A DNA stretch of 41,051 bases from CAYZPW01 sp964480475. GTDB taxonomy: Bacteria > B130-G9. Below, one piece after another: positions 22,542-32,500 of this stretch. Both the position numbers and the translations under genes were made by a program. The notes beneath the pieces are model-generated. The model saw only the letters and a program-made list of their open reading frames with translations, ran no database searches and was not told the origin of the DNA. Each line of letters starts with the position of its first letter. The stretch's first letter is position 1. Where the stretch lies: the NCBI GenBank assembly GCA_964480475.1, contig CAYZPW010000023.1, forward strand, positions 1 to 41,051, read 5' to 3'.

Positions 22542-23615
22542 TCACACGCAGAGCGACTCAAGCTCCAGAATCGCCGCGACAATCTCATCCTCAGTTATCA
22601 GGGCGAGGCAGCCCTGCCTTGTCCCGTAATAAGAGCACGAGGTTCTACATCTTACCTCCGCGCAAGGCCGCAGGACGATGTGCGCCGATTGCCAGGGATG
22701 CCAGAGCCGCAGCTCAGTCTTGCCAAACAGGGCCACGCAGGACGTGCCCAGCGCGTCGGCAATGTGCATCAGCCCGCTGTCAGGGCCAAGGAAGACCGAG
22801 GCCTGTTCGCACAACGCCTTGACCTCACAAATGCTGATTTTGCCGACCAGCGACGTCACGCGTGCTCGCGCCTCTTCCGAAAGAAGCTCTTCGATCAACG
22901 CCCATCTCGCTAGATCATCCGGCGAGCCGAGCATCACCGGCTGCATTCTTCCCTCCTTGAGATAGGAACTCAAAACGCGGGCGAGGCCCTCCGCCGGATA
23001 CTCCTTCCTTTTTTTCGTAGCGCCGACGTGAACCAACAGGATGGGCCTGTCGCCGTCAACTCCAGCGACCCTCAATTTCACGTCAAGCGAACGCCGCTCC
23101 TCTGCGCCGACGAAGAGCCTCGTAGCTGTCGAGACAATTGGGACGCCGATCGTCACAAGCGGCGCAAGGTTCTTAGCGACCGTGTGGATAACCGATGTCG
23201 TCTTTAGAACCTCTCTCGCCCTCGGCACCCGAACGTTATACACGAACGAATGCCCGCTTTCCTGCCATCCAACGCGATACTTGGCTCTCGATAGAAACGC
23301 CGCGAGCGCGCCTCTAGGGCCGCCGTGAAAATCGATTGCAAGATCGAAGCGGCGTCGCAAGAGCTTCGACGCAAAGCTGAGGAAGCGGTCGGGCCTATTG
23401 CCGCTCGCCGAGACGATTATCTCGTCAATGTCGGGGTTGTCTGCAAGAACGCTTGCGGAGGCTCGGTCAACGACGACGCTGAGCCATGCCTGGGGACACG
23501 CACGCCTGAAGTTCTCGATGGTCGGCGTGAAAAGAACCGTGTCGCCCAGCGACCTGATCCTTATGAAGAGCGCTGCCTTGATCTTGGCAAGGTTCAGCGG
23601 CACAGAGACCTTCAC
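22542..23615 (-). CDS. Glycosyltransferase family 9 (heptosyltransferase-like)
   Basis: A 357-residue protein with the family 9 pattern: N-terminal FIRIRSLGDTVLFTPTI (17-33), DLAIDFHGGPRGALAAFLSRAKYRVGW in the first half, and in the second half a nucleotide-sugar site with FLGPDSGLMHIADALGTSCVALFG. Members add heptose or related sugars to the lipopolysaccharide core at the inner face of the inner membrane. This points to an outer membrane, but acceptor and sugar are not known. The C-terminus has a cysteine group (CAEVRCRTSCSYYGTRQGC) typical of the family. GTG start with GAGGAGG upstream. A Trm112-like gene precedes it on the same strand, 179 bases away. Confidence 0.88.
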   Translation of the reverse strand: MKVSVPLNLAKIKAALFIRIRSLGDTVLFTPTIENFRRACPQAWLSVVVDRASASVLADNPDIDEIIVSASGNRPDRFLSFASKLLRRRFDLAIDFHGGPRGALAAFLSRAKYRVGWQESGHSFVYNVRVPRAREVLKTTSVIHTVAKNLAPLVTIGVPIVSTATRLFVGAEERRSLDVKLRVAGVDGDRPILLVHVGATKKRKEYPAEGLARVLSSYLKEGRMQPVMLGSPDDLARWALIEELLSEEARARVTSLVGKISICEVKALCEQASVFLGPDSGLMHIADALGTSCVALFGKTELRLWHPWQSAHIVLRPCAEVRCRTSCSYYGTRQGCLALITEDEIVAAILELESLCV

Positions 23616-23794
23616 TTGTACATCTCCTCCTCAGCGGCTGTCCCATAACTGGGCGTCTGCCATCGTAGAGGTTTGCCGCGCCGCGAACTGCTGTTCTTTG
23701 TTTCCGGCGCCGGGCGCGCTCTCATCTCTGCATCTCTGTGTCTCTGTGGTGAAAACAGATCCCACAGTCGTGGCAGGATCCCTTCAACCGACCG

Positions 23795-23962
23795 CTAAAC
23801 CGGTTCGGCCTCGTCGATCAGCATTACGGGAATGTCGTCCTCAATCCGATACGCCAGCTTGCAGACCTGACAGATGAGCCTCAGCTCCTCTTCCTTGTAT
23901 TCAAGCTCGCCCTTGCACTTCGGGCACACCAAAATGTCTAGAAGCTCCTTATCCAACGCCAT
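23795..23962 (-). CDS. Trm112-like zinc protein
   Basis: A 55-residue protein found by reading the minus strand. It begins MALDKELLDILVCPKCKG and has two CxxC pairs (Cys13/Cys16 and Cys31/Cys34), with YRIEDDIPVMLIDEA at the end. This is the Trm112/YcaR family, in which the four cysteines bind one zinc and the protein helps methyltransferases or acts near lipid A genes. A strong GGAGGAGG site lies a few bases before the ATG. It stands upstream of the glycosyltransferase on the same strand; such small genes are often beside envelope sugar genes. The gap between the two holds TCTGTGTCTCTGTGGTG-type repeat sequence. Confidence 0.85.
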   Translation of the reverse strand: MALDKELLDILVCPKCKGELEYKEEELRLICQVCKLAYRIEDDIPVMLIDEAEPV

Positions 23963-24113
23963 CTACGCCTCCTCCGATGCTCGCTACCTATATCCAGCCA
24001 TGAACGGCCCAAACGTCCAATCAACCTCTGAGGTCTATGATAGAGCGATTCCCACCGCCGTCAAGGCACGGGACGTCCCCTCAATGTAGTTCTTCGGGAT
24101 TTGGCAAAACCGG

Positions 24114-24141
24114 TTGATAAGATTCCAAGCTGACGTATTAT
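24114..24141 (+). promoter_or_regulatory. Possible sigma70 promoter of the transglutaminase-tricorn cluster
   Basis: TTGATA (24114-24119) and TATTAT (24136-24141) are 16 bases apart. The transcript would start near 24148, about 54 bases before the GTG start at 24202. The match is good but not decisive. Confidence 0.4.
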
Positions 24142-24201
24142 CAGCCCACCTATTGCCCCCAAGGATTTCAAAAAATAAGTTCATCATAAGGAGGACCGTG
24201 C

Positions 24202-26160
24202 GTGCTGACTATCAGGCGAGATTCAGCTACTTTTTTGCTCTGTTCAGCCATACTCCTATCGCTCGTAGCAGCTTCGGTTTTCGCGAAGGAAATCGTCATC
24301 CACGACAGCTGGGACGTCGTCCTTATCGCGGGCTCCAGAGTTGGATTTGCCCACACAGAGATCGTCTTAAGGGAAGATGGCGGCAAGAAGCGCTACGTAA
24401 CGAGAATCGAGACCGAGATGGAGTTGATAAGAGGCAGCGCGGCTGCTCACGTGGCGATCGCAAACGAGGTTACGGAGAACGATCAGGGGCAGATACTCGG
24501 CTTTTGGCTGAAGATGGCGACGTCTGGCGAGCCAGTCGAGATGAGGGGTCGCTTAAAAAGCGGCAAGCTCGCAATGGAACAGACCGCTCTGGGCAGAACA
24601 AGGACGTTTGAGATTGAACTGCCCGGCGAGACTGTTGGTCCCTACGCGGCGACGCGGCTGACGAAGGAGAAGGGGTTCGAGCCTGGGACAGAATATACGA
24701 TTCACACCTTCGACGCCCAGACCATGAAGGCTCTTAGGATCGACGTCGAGGTGCTAGGCGGCGAGACGATCAATGTGTTCGGGAACCAGATGAGGCTCCA
24801 CAAGCTTCAGGCTAAGCAGAACGTCCTGCCTGGGCTGACGATGCACGAGTGGTGCGACGACGACGGGAACGTCATCAAAACAGAAGTCAGGCAGCTGTCG
24901 ATTGTTACTCTGAGAACGACGAGGGAAGATGCGCTGAAGGCATCCGCAGGCCCCAAGGTTGACCTTCTCAAGAGGCTCTCCGCGCCCTGCGACATTGTCA
25001 TCCCCCATCCCTATATAACGAGAGCAGCAACATATCGCATTGTCTCGTCCTGGGCCGCATCAGAGCTAGAGATACCTTCTGACACAATCCAGACCGTCAA
25101 GCCGGCTGATGATGGCGTCCTCGTCGAGGTTGGCCAGAGATCATACAAGCCTGCCGAATGCCCAGCATTGCCAATCAAGGACGGGGAGCTCGCTGAGTAT
25201 CTGGCGCCCTCGACATACATTCAGAGCGACGATCCGATAATCATCAAGCTGGCGAATGAGGCGATCGGCGATGAGAAGAACTCATACAAGGCGGCGATGC
25301 GGCTCTGCAAGTGGGTCTCGGAGAGTATATCTTTCAAGGACTACTCAGTTGGATTTGCGACTGCCAGGGAGGTCGCCGACCGGCTTCAGGGCGATTGCAC
25401 GGAGCATTCTGTCCTTCTGGCCGCGCTTCTGCGCGCGGTAGGCATCCCCTCACGGTGTAATATGGGCTTACTCTATTCTGACGGCAACTTCTACTATCAC
25501 CTGTGGAACGAGGCGTTCGTCTCGGAATGGATGCCGCTGGACGCCTCGCTCAACCGCGGCGGTAATGACTGGGACGCTGTCCACATCAAGCTCGCGGAGA
25601 CCAGCCTCAACTCGCCCATGCCGCTACTGGACCTGGCCTCGCTTCTGCCAACGATGGGCAACATCAAGGTGGAGGTCCTCAGCCTCGGATTCGACGGCAG
25701 AACGCTAGACGTGAAGGAACCGGGCAAGCTCTCCTTCGTGATGGGCAATCGGTATGAGAACCTGCTGTACTCATTTTTGGTGCAAAAGCCTAGTAAAGCG
25801 TTGTTTGAGGTCCCTGGTTCTGCCCTGGGCTCGAAGACTGTTTTGACTGTGCAGGCGCCAGGTTGCACGGATGCGGAGCTGACGGTTGAGGTGCGGCCCG
25901 TTGGTTTTAGTTTTGACTTACACGATTTCATACGGGGTCAGGCGGCGTCCGGCAAAGACCTGGCCAAGGTCCATTACCTCAGAATCAACGGCCAACCGGC
26001 CGTGCGATTCGTCGAGGCGAGCGGCGTCGATAGGACGCTCAAGCTACTGATTCACGATCGCGATACCTTGATAACGATCAAGGCCAATGGCAAAAAGAAA
26101 TGGCGGAAGAAGCTCTTCAATAAGGCGGCTAGAAGTTTCAAGTTCACGGATACCAAATGA
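24202..26160 (+). CDS. Secreted transglutaminase-like (papain-fold) protein
   Basis: A 652-residue protein with a signal peptide (FLLCSAILLSLVAASVFA, cleavage after about residue 28). Residues about 345-450 form a transglutaminase-like core with Cys399 in GDCTEHSVLLAALLRAVGIP, His433 in YYHLWNEAF and Asp447 in PLDAS: a complete Cys-His-Asp triad. The N-terminal 200 residues are beta-rich and resemble a family of periplasmic proteins that often stand before this core. The C-terminal 200 residues are another beta domain with a lysine-rich end. Bacterial members usually act as peptidases or amidases. A perfect AAGGAGG site precedes the GTG start. The tricorn-type proteases follow on the same strand after a repeat-filled gap of 167 bases. 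Confidence 0.85.
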   Translation: MLTIRRDSATFLLCSAILLSLVAASVFAKEIVIHDSWDVVLIAGSRVGFAHTEIVLREDGGKKRYVTRIETEMELIRGSAAAHVAIANEVTENDQGQILGFWLKMATSGEPVEMRGRLKSGKLAMEQTALGRTRTFEIELPGETVGPYAATRLTKEKGFEPGTEYTIHTFDAQTMKALRIDVEVLGGETINVFGNQMRLHKLQAKQNVLPGLTMHEWCDDDGNVIKTEVRQLSIVTLRTTREDALKASAGPKVDLLKRLSAPCDIVIPHPYITRAATYRIVSSWAASELEIPSDTIQTVKPADDGVLVEVGQRSYKPAECPALPIKDGELAEYLAPSTYIQSDDPIIIKLANEAIGDEKNSYKAAMRLCKWVSESISFKDYSVGFATAREVADRLQGDCTEHSVLLAALLRAVGIPSRCNMGLLYSDGNFYYHLWNEAFVSEWMPLDASLNRGGNDWDAVHIKLAETSLNSPMPLLDLASLLPTMGNIKVEVLSLGFDGRTLDVKEPGKLSFVMGNRYENLLYSFLVQKPSKALFEVPGSALGSKTVLTVQAPGCTDAELTVEVRPVGFSFDLHDFIRGQAASGKDLAKVHYLRINGQPAVRFVEASGVDRTLKLLIHDRDTLITIKANGKKKWRKKLFNKAARSFKFTDTK

Positions 26161-26161
26161 T

Positions 26162-26275
26162 CAGTTGGCCGTTGGCAGTTGGCAGTATGGGGCGGGCTTG
26201 TCCGCCATAGCCTTGTGCGAAGGCGGATTGGCGGTGTGGGCGGGCTTTCGAGCCTGCCAGTGTCCGCGGACATGG
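26162..26275. repeat. Repeat copies between the transglutaminase and tricorn genes
   Basis: CAGTTGGCCGTTGGCAGTTG and following bases (26162-26186) belong to the GTTGGCAG family. Then GGGCGGGCTTGTCCGCC and GAAGGCGGA (26190-26232) form an imperfect inverted repeat, and TGTCCGCGGACA (26263-26274) is a perfect palindrome. No coding frame of interest is present. Confidence 0.7.
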
Positions 26276-26327
26276 TGTTACTGCACGACGAATTAACCAT
26301 AGGCGAGAAGAATGAAGGGAGATTGAG

Positions 26328-29300
26328 TTGATGACAGATACGGGAGTTCGACCGCGGCCTATCTTGATTCTTTGCTTGGCCGCATTGTGCATCGCTGTCT
26401 GGGGCGGCAACGTGGGGTTCGCCGAGTCGGAGCCGATTCTGGGCGCAAAGCATCCGTCGCTTTCACCGGACGGCAAGACGATATGTTTCAGCTACCTGGG
26501 CGACCTTTGGTTGGTCCCCGCTGAAGGAGGCGGGGCGACAAGACTAACGGTCCACGAGGGACACGAGAGCACCTCCTGCTGGTCGCCTGATGGCAAGTTC
26601 ATAGCATTTACGTCGTCGCGGGAGTTCAATGCGGATGTGTTCGTGGTCCCGGCGGACGGCGGGACGCCTCGGCAGCTGACATTCAACTCAACCTCGGACG
26701 TCGTGCATGACTGGTCAAAAGACGGCAAGTGGGTCATTTTCGATTCTCGGCGGGAGGTGAACTCGCCTCTGCGTGAGGGCGTCATCTACAGGGTCAGTGT
26801 TGACGGTGGTCAGCCCAGAAGGCTGATCAACTGTACGGGCAGCCTAGCGGCGTTGTCCCCCGATGGGAGCACGCTGGCGTTCGTGCGCGGCGTAACCGCC
26901 TGGTGGCGGAAGACATACCACGGCAGCTGCGACAATGATATATGGCTGAATCTCTTAGATGGCTCGCCGGGCAAGAGGCTCACCGAGTTCGACGGCAAGG
27001 ACACAGACCCGATGTGGTCGCCTGACGGCGAGAGCATCTACTTTCTTTCTGACAGGGACGGGATAACGAATGTGTGGGTGATTCCCCAGACGGGCGGCGA
27101 GCCACGGAGGGTGAGCGGCTTCGCTGCCGACGGCACGGCATTCGCCAGCATCGCGCGGGACGGCTCGCGAATCGCGTGCTATCTTGACGGCTATATTCAC
27201 ACGGTGAACCCAGCCACAGGCGAGACGAAGAAGCTGGACATCTTTGCTCCGAGCGACGTCAAATGCAACGTCATAGAGCCAAAGACCTACACGAGCGAGG
27301 CATCCGAGCTCGCGCTTTCGCACGACGGCGAGCAGATAGCATTCGTTGTGCGCGGCGAGATATTCGCCATGAAGCGAATCGGCGGGACGGCGATGCGCCT
27401 CACGAAGACCGCGGCGAGGGAAAGCGCCGTCGCTTGGTCGCCTGACAGCAGGAAGCTGCTCTTTTGCTCGGATAAGCGTGGCACGACGGACATTTTCGTG
27501 CTGGAATCCTCAGACGAGAGTGAGCCGATGCTTGCCAGGTCGAGGCGCCGGGAGACCATCCCGCTTGCAGCCTCCGACAGCGAGGAGTATTCGCCGAGAT
27601 GGTCCCCGGACGGAAAGAAGATCGCCTACCTGGAGGACCGCGGCCACCTCTGGGTCATGAATGCCGACGGGACGGACAAGAAGCTTCTCGTGAAGGGCCC
27701 GCACATCGGCTCGATCCTCTGGTCCCCAGATTCGAGATGGATGGCGTTCCACAAAGAATCCGGACACTGGATTCACGATGTCTATGTGGTGTCGGTCGAT
27801 TCCGGTGTGGTGCATAACATCACGAGTTACGCGTCGTTTGATATGGGGCCGGTCTGGTCTCACGATGGCAAGAGAATACTTTTCACATCGAACCGCGCCG
27901 GGGACATCGAGAGCTGGGGCGAGCACGACATCTGGCAGGTTTTCTTGACCAAGGAGGACCACGAGGATTTCCTGCTGAGGCGTAAGGAGTATCGCGAGGA
28001 CCTGCCCGACGAGGACCAAGAGGACGTCCTATCCAGCAAGGGAGGCGAGCGCGCTGGCAGGGTCAGGATCGACTTCGAGGGGATTGAGCGGAGGGCTATG
28101 CGCCTCACAACTCTTGGCGGCAGCGAATGGAACCTCGCGGCGTCGCACGACGGGCGTAACCTCGCCTTCTCGACTGGTGCGATCGGCAAGGGTGAGGTCT
28201 TTCTAGTGAACGAGTTCGGCCAGAAGCTCCGCAACGTAACTCAGACGGGGGTGCATAACATCATCTGGGGCCCCGACGACGAGCGGCTCTATGTTCTGGG
28301 AAACAAAGGAGCGATAATTTCGGCCCGTATCGAGGACAAAGGGACGCGAAAAGAGAAGATCACTACCAAAAATGTGCCCTACACGGCCAAGATGGAGATC
28401 GACCACAAGGCGGAGAGGCGTCAGATGTTCCTTGAAGCGTGGCGCGGACTGAACACGCACTTCTACGATGCTGATTTCCACGGGGTCGATTGGGGGGCCG
28501 TCAAGGAGAAGTACTTGCTCTTCCTGGACTCGGTGCAGACGCACGAGGATTCCCTGCTGCTGCTTGTGCAGATGGCCGGCGAGCTAAAGGCGTCTCATCT
28601 TGGGGCGTGGGGCGGCGGCCCACAAGAATGGGACATCGAGCGCGAGACGGGCTATCTTGGCCTCGACTTCGACGCTGAATGGACGGGCAAGGGCCTAAAG
28701 GTCAAGAGGGTCATCAAAGACGGTCCGTGCGACAAGCCCGGCAGCGTGGTGAAGATTGGCGAGATAGTGGTCAAGATAGACGGCGCTGACGTCGGAGGGG
28801 ACGTCAACCTGTCTTCGATCCTGAACGGCAAGGCGATGAAGAAGGTTGACCTCAAAGTCGCTAAGAAACCGGACGGCAAGACGAGGACTGTTACGGTCAA
28901 GGCCGCTACCTGGTGGGGCATCTATACCGACACCTACAAGATGTGGGTCGCATCCCGGAGGGAACTGGTCGATAAGCTCAGCGCCGGACGCATCGGCTAC
29001 ATCCACGTTCAGGGGATGAACATGCGCAGCTACAGGTCATTCCTACGGGAGCTGATGGTTGACGTTTACGACAAGGAGGCCCTGATAGTTGACGTGCGAT
29101 ACAACGGCGGCGGCTACACGCACGATCGTATTCTGTCGGTTCTCGGGCGGCCCAAGTATTCCTATTCCGAGGACCGCGCCGGGTCCATGCGGGCATATCA
29201 GCCGAGGTTCCATTGGGGGAAGCCGGCTGTTGCACTAACTAATGAGTATTCTTTCAGCGACGCCGAGATATTCCCATTCTCGTTCCGTGAGCTCGGAATT

Positions 29301-29567
29301 GGGAAGCTAATCGGTGTGCCCACTGGGGGCGGCGTCATCAGTACAGGAGGGATACGGCTGCTCGACGGGACCTGGTTCAGGATACCGAGCGGTGGATGCT
29401 ACACTCTAGATGGCAAGAACCTCGAGAACATGGGCATCAAGCCTGATATATACATCGACAACGCACCCGAGCAGGATTTCAGCACAACTTCCGACGCTCA
29501 GCTTGAGATGGCGGTCGAAGAGCTATTGAAACAACTGTCTGAAAAAGAAACAGCGGAGGAGTCATGA
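26328..29567 (+). CDS. Secreted tricorn-type protease, first tandem copy
   Basis: A 1079-residue protein with a signal peptide (cleavage after GFA, about residue 31). Residues about 35-700 hold two sets of WD40/TolB-like propeller blades, with repeated SPDGK and WSPDGKFIAFTS motifs. A helical linker leads to a PDZ-like domain (GLKVKRVIKDG, about 790-860) and a C-terminal S41 serine-protease domain. The tricorn catalytic set is present: Ser756-His757 (KASHLG), nucleophile Ser977 (NEYSFSDAEIF) and Glu1033 (LENMGIKPD). Tricorn cuts peptides made by other proteases. This copy is exported, so it should work in the periplasm. Its stop overlaps the next start as ATGA. A GGGAG site precedes the ATG. 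Confidence 0.92.
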   Translation: MMTDTGVRPRPILILCLAALCIAVWGGNVGFAESEPILGAKHPSLSPDGKTICFSYLGDLWLVPAEGGGATRLTVHEGHESTSCWSPDGKFIAFTSSREFNADVFVVPADGGTPRQLTFNSTSDVVHDWSKDGKWVIFDSRREVNSPLREGVIYRVSVDGGQPRRLINCTGSLAALSPDGSTLAFVRGVTAWWRKTYHGSCDNDIWLNLLDGSPGKRLTEFDGKDTDPMWSPDGESIYFLSDRDGITNVWVIPQTGGEPRRVSGFAADGTAFASIARDGSRIACYLDGYIHTVNPATGETKKLDIFAPSDVKCNVIEPKTYTSEASELALSHDGEQIAFVVRGEIFAMKRIGGTAMRLTKTAARESAVAWSPDSRKLLFCSDKRGTTDIFVLESSDESEPMLARSRRRETIPLAASDSEEYSPRWSPDGKKIAYLEDRGHLWVMNADGTDKKLLVKGPHIGSILWSPDSRWMAFHKESGHWIHDVYVVSVDSGVVHNITSYASFDMGPVWSHDGKRILFTSNRAGDIESWGEHDIWQVFLTKEDHEDFLLRRKEYREDLPDEDQEDVLSSKGGERAGRVRIDFEGIERRAMRLTTLGGSEWNLAASHDGRNLAFSTGAIGKGEVFLVNEFGQKLRNVTQTGVHNIIWGPDDERLYVLGNKGAIISARIEDKGTRKEKITTKNVPYTAKMEIDHKAERRQMFLEAWRGLNTHFYDADFHGVDWGAVKEKYLLFLDSVQTHEDSLLLLVQMAGELKASHLGAWGGGPQEWDIERETGYLGLDFDAEWTGKGLKVKRVIKDGPCDKPGSVVKIGEIVVKIDGADVGGDVNLSSILNGKAMKKVDLKVAKKPDGKTRTVTVKAATWWGIYTDTYKMWVASRRELVDKLSAGRIGYIHVQGMNMRSYRSFLRELMVDVYDKEALIVDVRYNGGGYTHDRILSVLGRPKYSYSEDRAGSMRAYQPRFHWGKPAVALTNEYSFSDAEIFPFSFRELGIGKLIGVPTGGGVISTGGIRLLDGTWFRIPSGGCYTLDGKNLENMGIKPDIYIDNAPEQDFSTTSDAQLEMAVEELLKQLSEKETAEES

Positions 29568-32500
29568 GAATAATCGGATCAACGACGATATTGTCCCGCA
29601 TCGCTTTCCTTGCGGCGTTCTGTGTCCTCAGTCTAGCACCGGGCGCCTTCGCCGAAGATGAGCCTGACTCCATCTTGGGCGCGAGATACCCGTCCATTTC
29701 CCCGGACGGGGAGACGATCGCGTTCACGTATTTGGGTGATCTTTGGAGGGTTCCAGCAGAAGGCGGTCGGGCGACCAGGCTGACCGTTCACCCGGATTTC
29801 GATGGCCCTTCCAGTTGGTCGCCGGACGGCAAATGGCTCGCCTTCTCCTCCACGCGGGAATACAACTCGGACGTGTTCGTGATGCCGGCCTCGGGTGGCG
29901 TCCCCAATCGGTTGACGTATCATGCCGACACCGACATCGTATGCGGCTGGTCTCCAGATGGGAAGAGAGTACTCTTCTGTTCTAATCGCGGTGTCAATCC
30001 TCTCATTCGGCCTGATTCGCTTTTCACGGTTTCCCCAGACGGTGGCCTCCCGATACCGATGATTAACTTCACAGCCAACTACGGGGTCCTATCTCCGTCC
30101 GGTGACACGTTGGCGTTCGTGAGAGGCTTCATCCCTTCGTGGCTCGAGGGCTACAGCGGGTCCGATGACCGAGACATCTGGCTGACGCGGCTCGATGGCT
30201 CCCCAGCGGCTCAGTTCACTGATTTTGAGGGCAATGACGTGGACCCCATGTGGTCCGAGGACAGCTCCAAGCTGTACTTCTTGTCCGACCGGGACGGCGT
30301 TACCAATGTCTGGAGTAAACCGGTCGTGGGCGGCGAGGCAGACAAGGTGACCTCCTTCGAGCAAGAAGGCGTAGTGCACGCCCAGATTGCGCTTAACGGC
30401 TCGATAATCGTATGCGAACTCCACGGCGAAGTATATAGAGTTGACCCCGCGACTGGTGAACATCGGAGGGTGATTATCCAGGCGCCGAGCGACTTGAAGC
30501 GGAATCAGGTTGAGCTCGAGACGTTCAGGAGCAAAGCTTCTGAATTCGCCCTGTCTAAAGACGCCAAGCAGATAGCCTTTGTCGTTCACGGCGAGGTATT
30601 CGCGATGAGCGCGTCCGAGCCTAAGGAGTGGACCAGACTAACAGAGACAGCTGCACGAGAGGACGGCCTCTCATGGGGACCGAAGGGCAAGAAGCTGGCG
30701 TTCTGCTCCGATCGGAATGGCAATCGTGACTTGTTTGTGATGGAGTCAACTGACTCCAAGGAGAAGCGGCTGTCCCACTCCAGACATCGCAGGACGACCC
30801 CGCTCGCCGCCACGACCGCAGCTGAGTATTCACCCGTGTGGGCTCCCGACGGGAAGAAGGTGGCCTACTTAGTGGGGCAGGGCGATTTGTGGGTGGCCGA
30901 CTCAAGTGGTAAAGAGCCGAAACTCATTGCTGAAGGCCCTGCCATAGAGGAAGTCATGTGGGGCCCGGACGGTAGTTGGCTGGTTTTCAGCAAGTTGTGT
31001 GCCGGCTGGCAGTCGGAGATATTCATCGTTTCGTCTGACGGTGAAGAGCTGCATAACATCACTAAGAACCCTGCGCGGGACTTCAATCCGTGCGTTAGTG
31101 AGGACGGGACAAAGGTCGTGTTCCTTTCCCACCGAGGCTACAGGTGGCAGAACACATATGAGCATGACGTGTGGCACGTCTTCTTGACTAAGCGTGCGGA
31201 GGAGGAATATCGGGCGCGGCGCGATGGTGATGTTGAGGACGAGGCAACCAAAAAGCCGAAGAAATCCAAGAAGAAGGAAGTCAGGAAGGAGAAAAAGAAG
31301 AAGAGAACTCTGCTGGACTTGTTCAGGAAAAAGAAGAAACCTGAGAGGAAGGGCCTCGAGTTTGATTTTGAGGATATCCACACTCGCGCGATGAGGATTT
31401 CAACCACGAAGGGCAGCGCTTGGGCTCTCTCGGTTTCGCCTGATGGCAAGACCTACGCGTTCGGTTCGGATGCCTTCGGGGACAGGAACGTCTATGCAGT
31501 GGACGAGTTTGGCAAGCAGTCGAGGCAACTAACGGATTCCGGGCTCGATCCTCGGGAGATTATCTGGCACCCCAACGGCAAGTCGATGTTCGTTTTGAGC
31601 GAGGGCGGGACAATCGCCGAGTTGCGCACGACCGGGCAGATGAGACCCGTTCCGTTCACGGCCAAGATGACGATCGACCATAAGGGCGAGCGCCTTCAGA
31701 TGTTCAACGAGACGTGGGGTATGATAAACAGGTTCTTTTATGACAAGGACTTCCACGGCGTTGATTGGGCAGCTGTTCGGGAGAAATATCTCCCATTGCT
31801 TGAGACCGTGTCCACCACGGAAGAGTTTGTGATGCTGCTATCGCAGATGGTCGGCGAGCTTGGCACCTCCCACTCGTCGGTTAGGGCTCCGCGCGATCCT
31901 GACTTCAAGGAGACCGGACAACTGGGCCTGCGCTTCGACCCGGCCTGGAAGGGACGGGGGCTGAGAGTGTCCGGAGTAGTGCCCGACGGTCCCACCGATC
32001 TGCCGGGCAGCGAGATACACGAAGGCGATGTGATTCTGTCTATTGACGGTCTGAAGATTGACAAGATGAATAACCCATTTGATGCCTTGATGGGCAAGGT
32101 CGATGAGTTGGTTGACCTCGAGGTTCTGAAGGACGGCAGGGGGAAGCCCCGGCTTGTAACCGTCAAAGCGTGGTCAAAGTGGGACATATCCCAGAAGATG
32201 TACCTGGCGTGGGTTGCGTCCCGCAAAGCGCTCGTGGAGAAGCTCAGCGGAGGGAAGGTGGGATACGTGCACCTTCGCTGGATGTCGCCGACGTACTATC
32301 AGGAGTTCCTGAACGGTCTCACCCACGAAATGGCCGACAAAGAGGCGCTAATCGTTGACGTTCGCTTCAACGGCGGAGGGTATGGCGAACTGCAGGATGC
32401 GCTGCTGTCAGTTCTGGGCCGAGACGTTTACTTCTACTTCGAGGACAGGGACAAATCACTCAAGGTCATGCAGCCGCGATTCAACTGGCGCAAGCCCATT

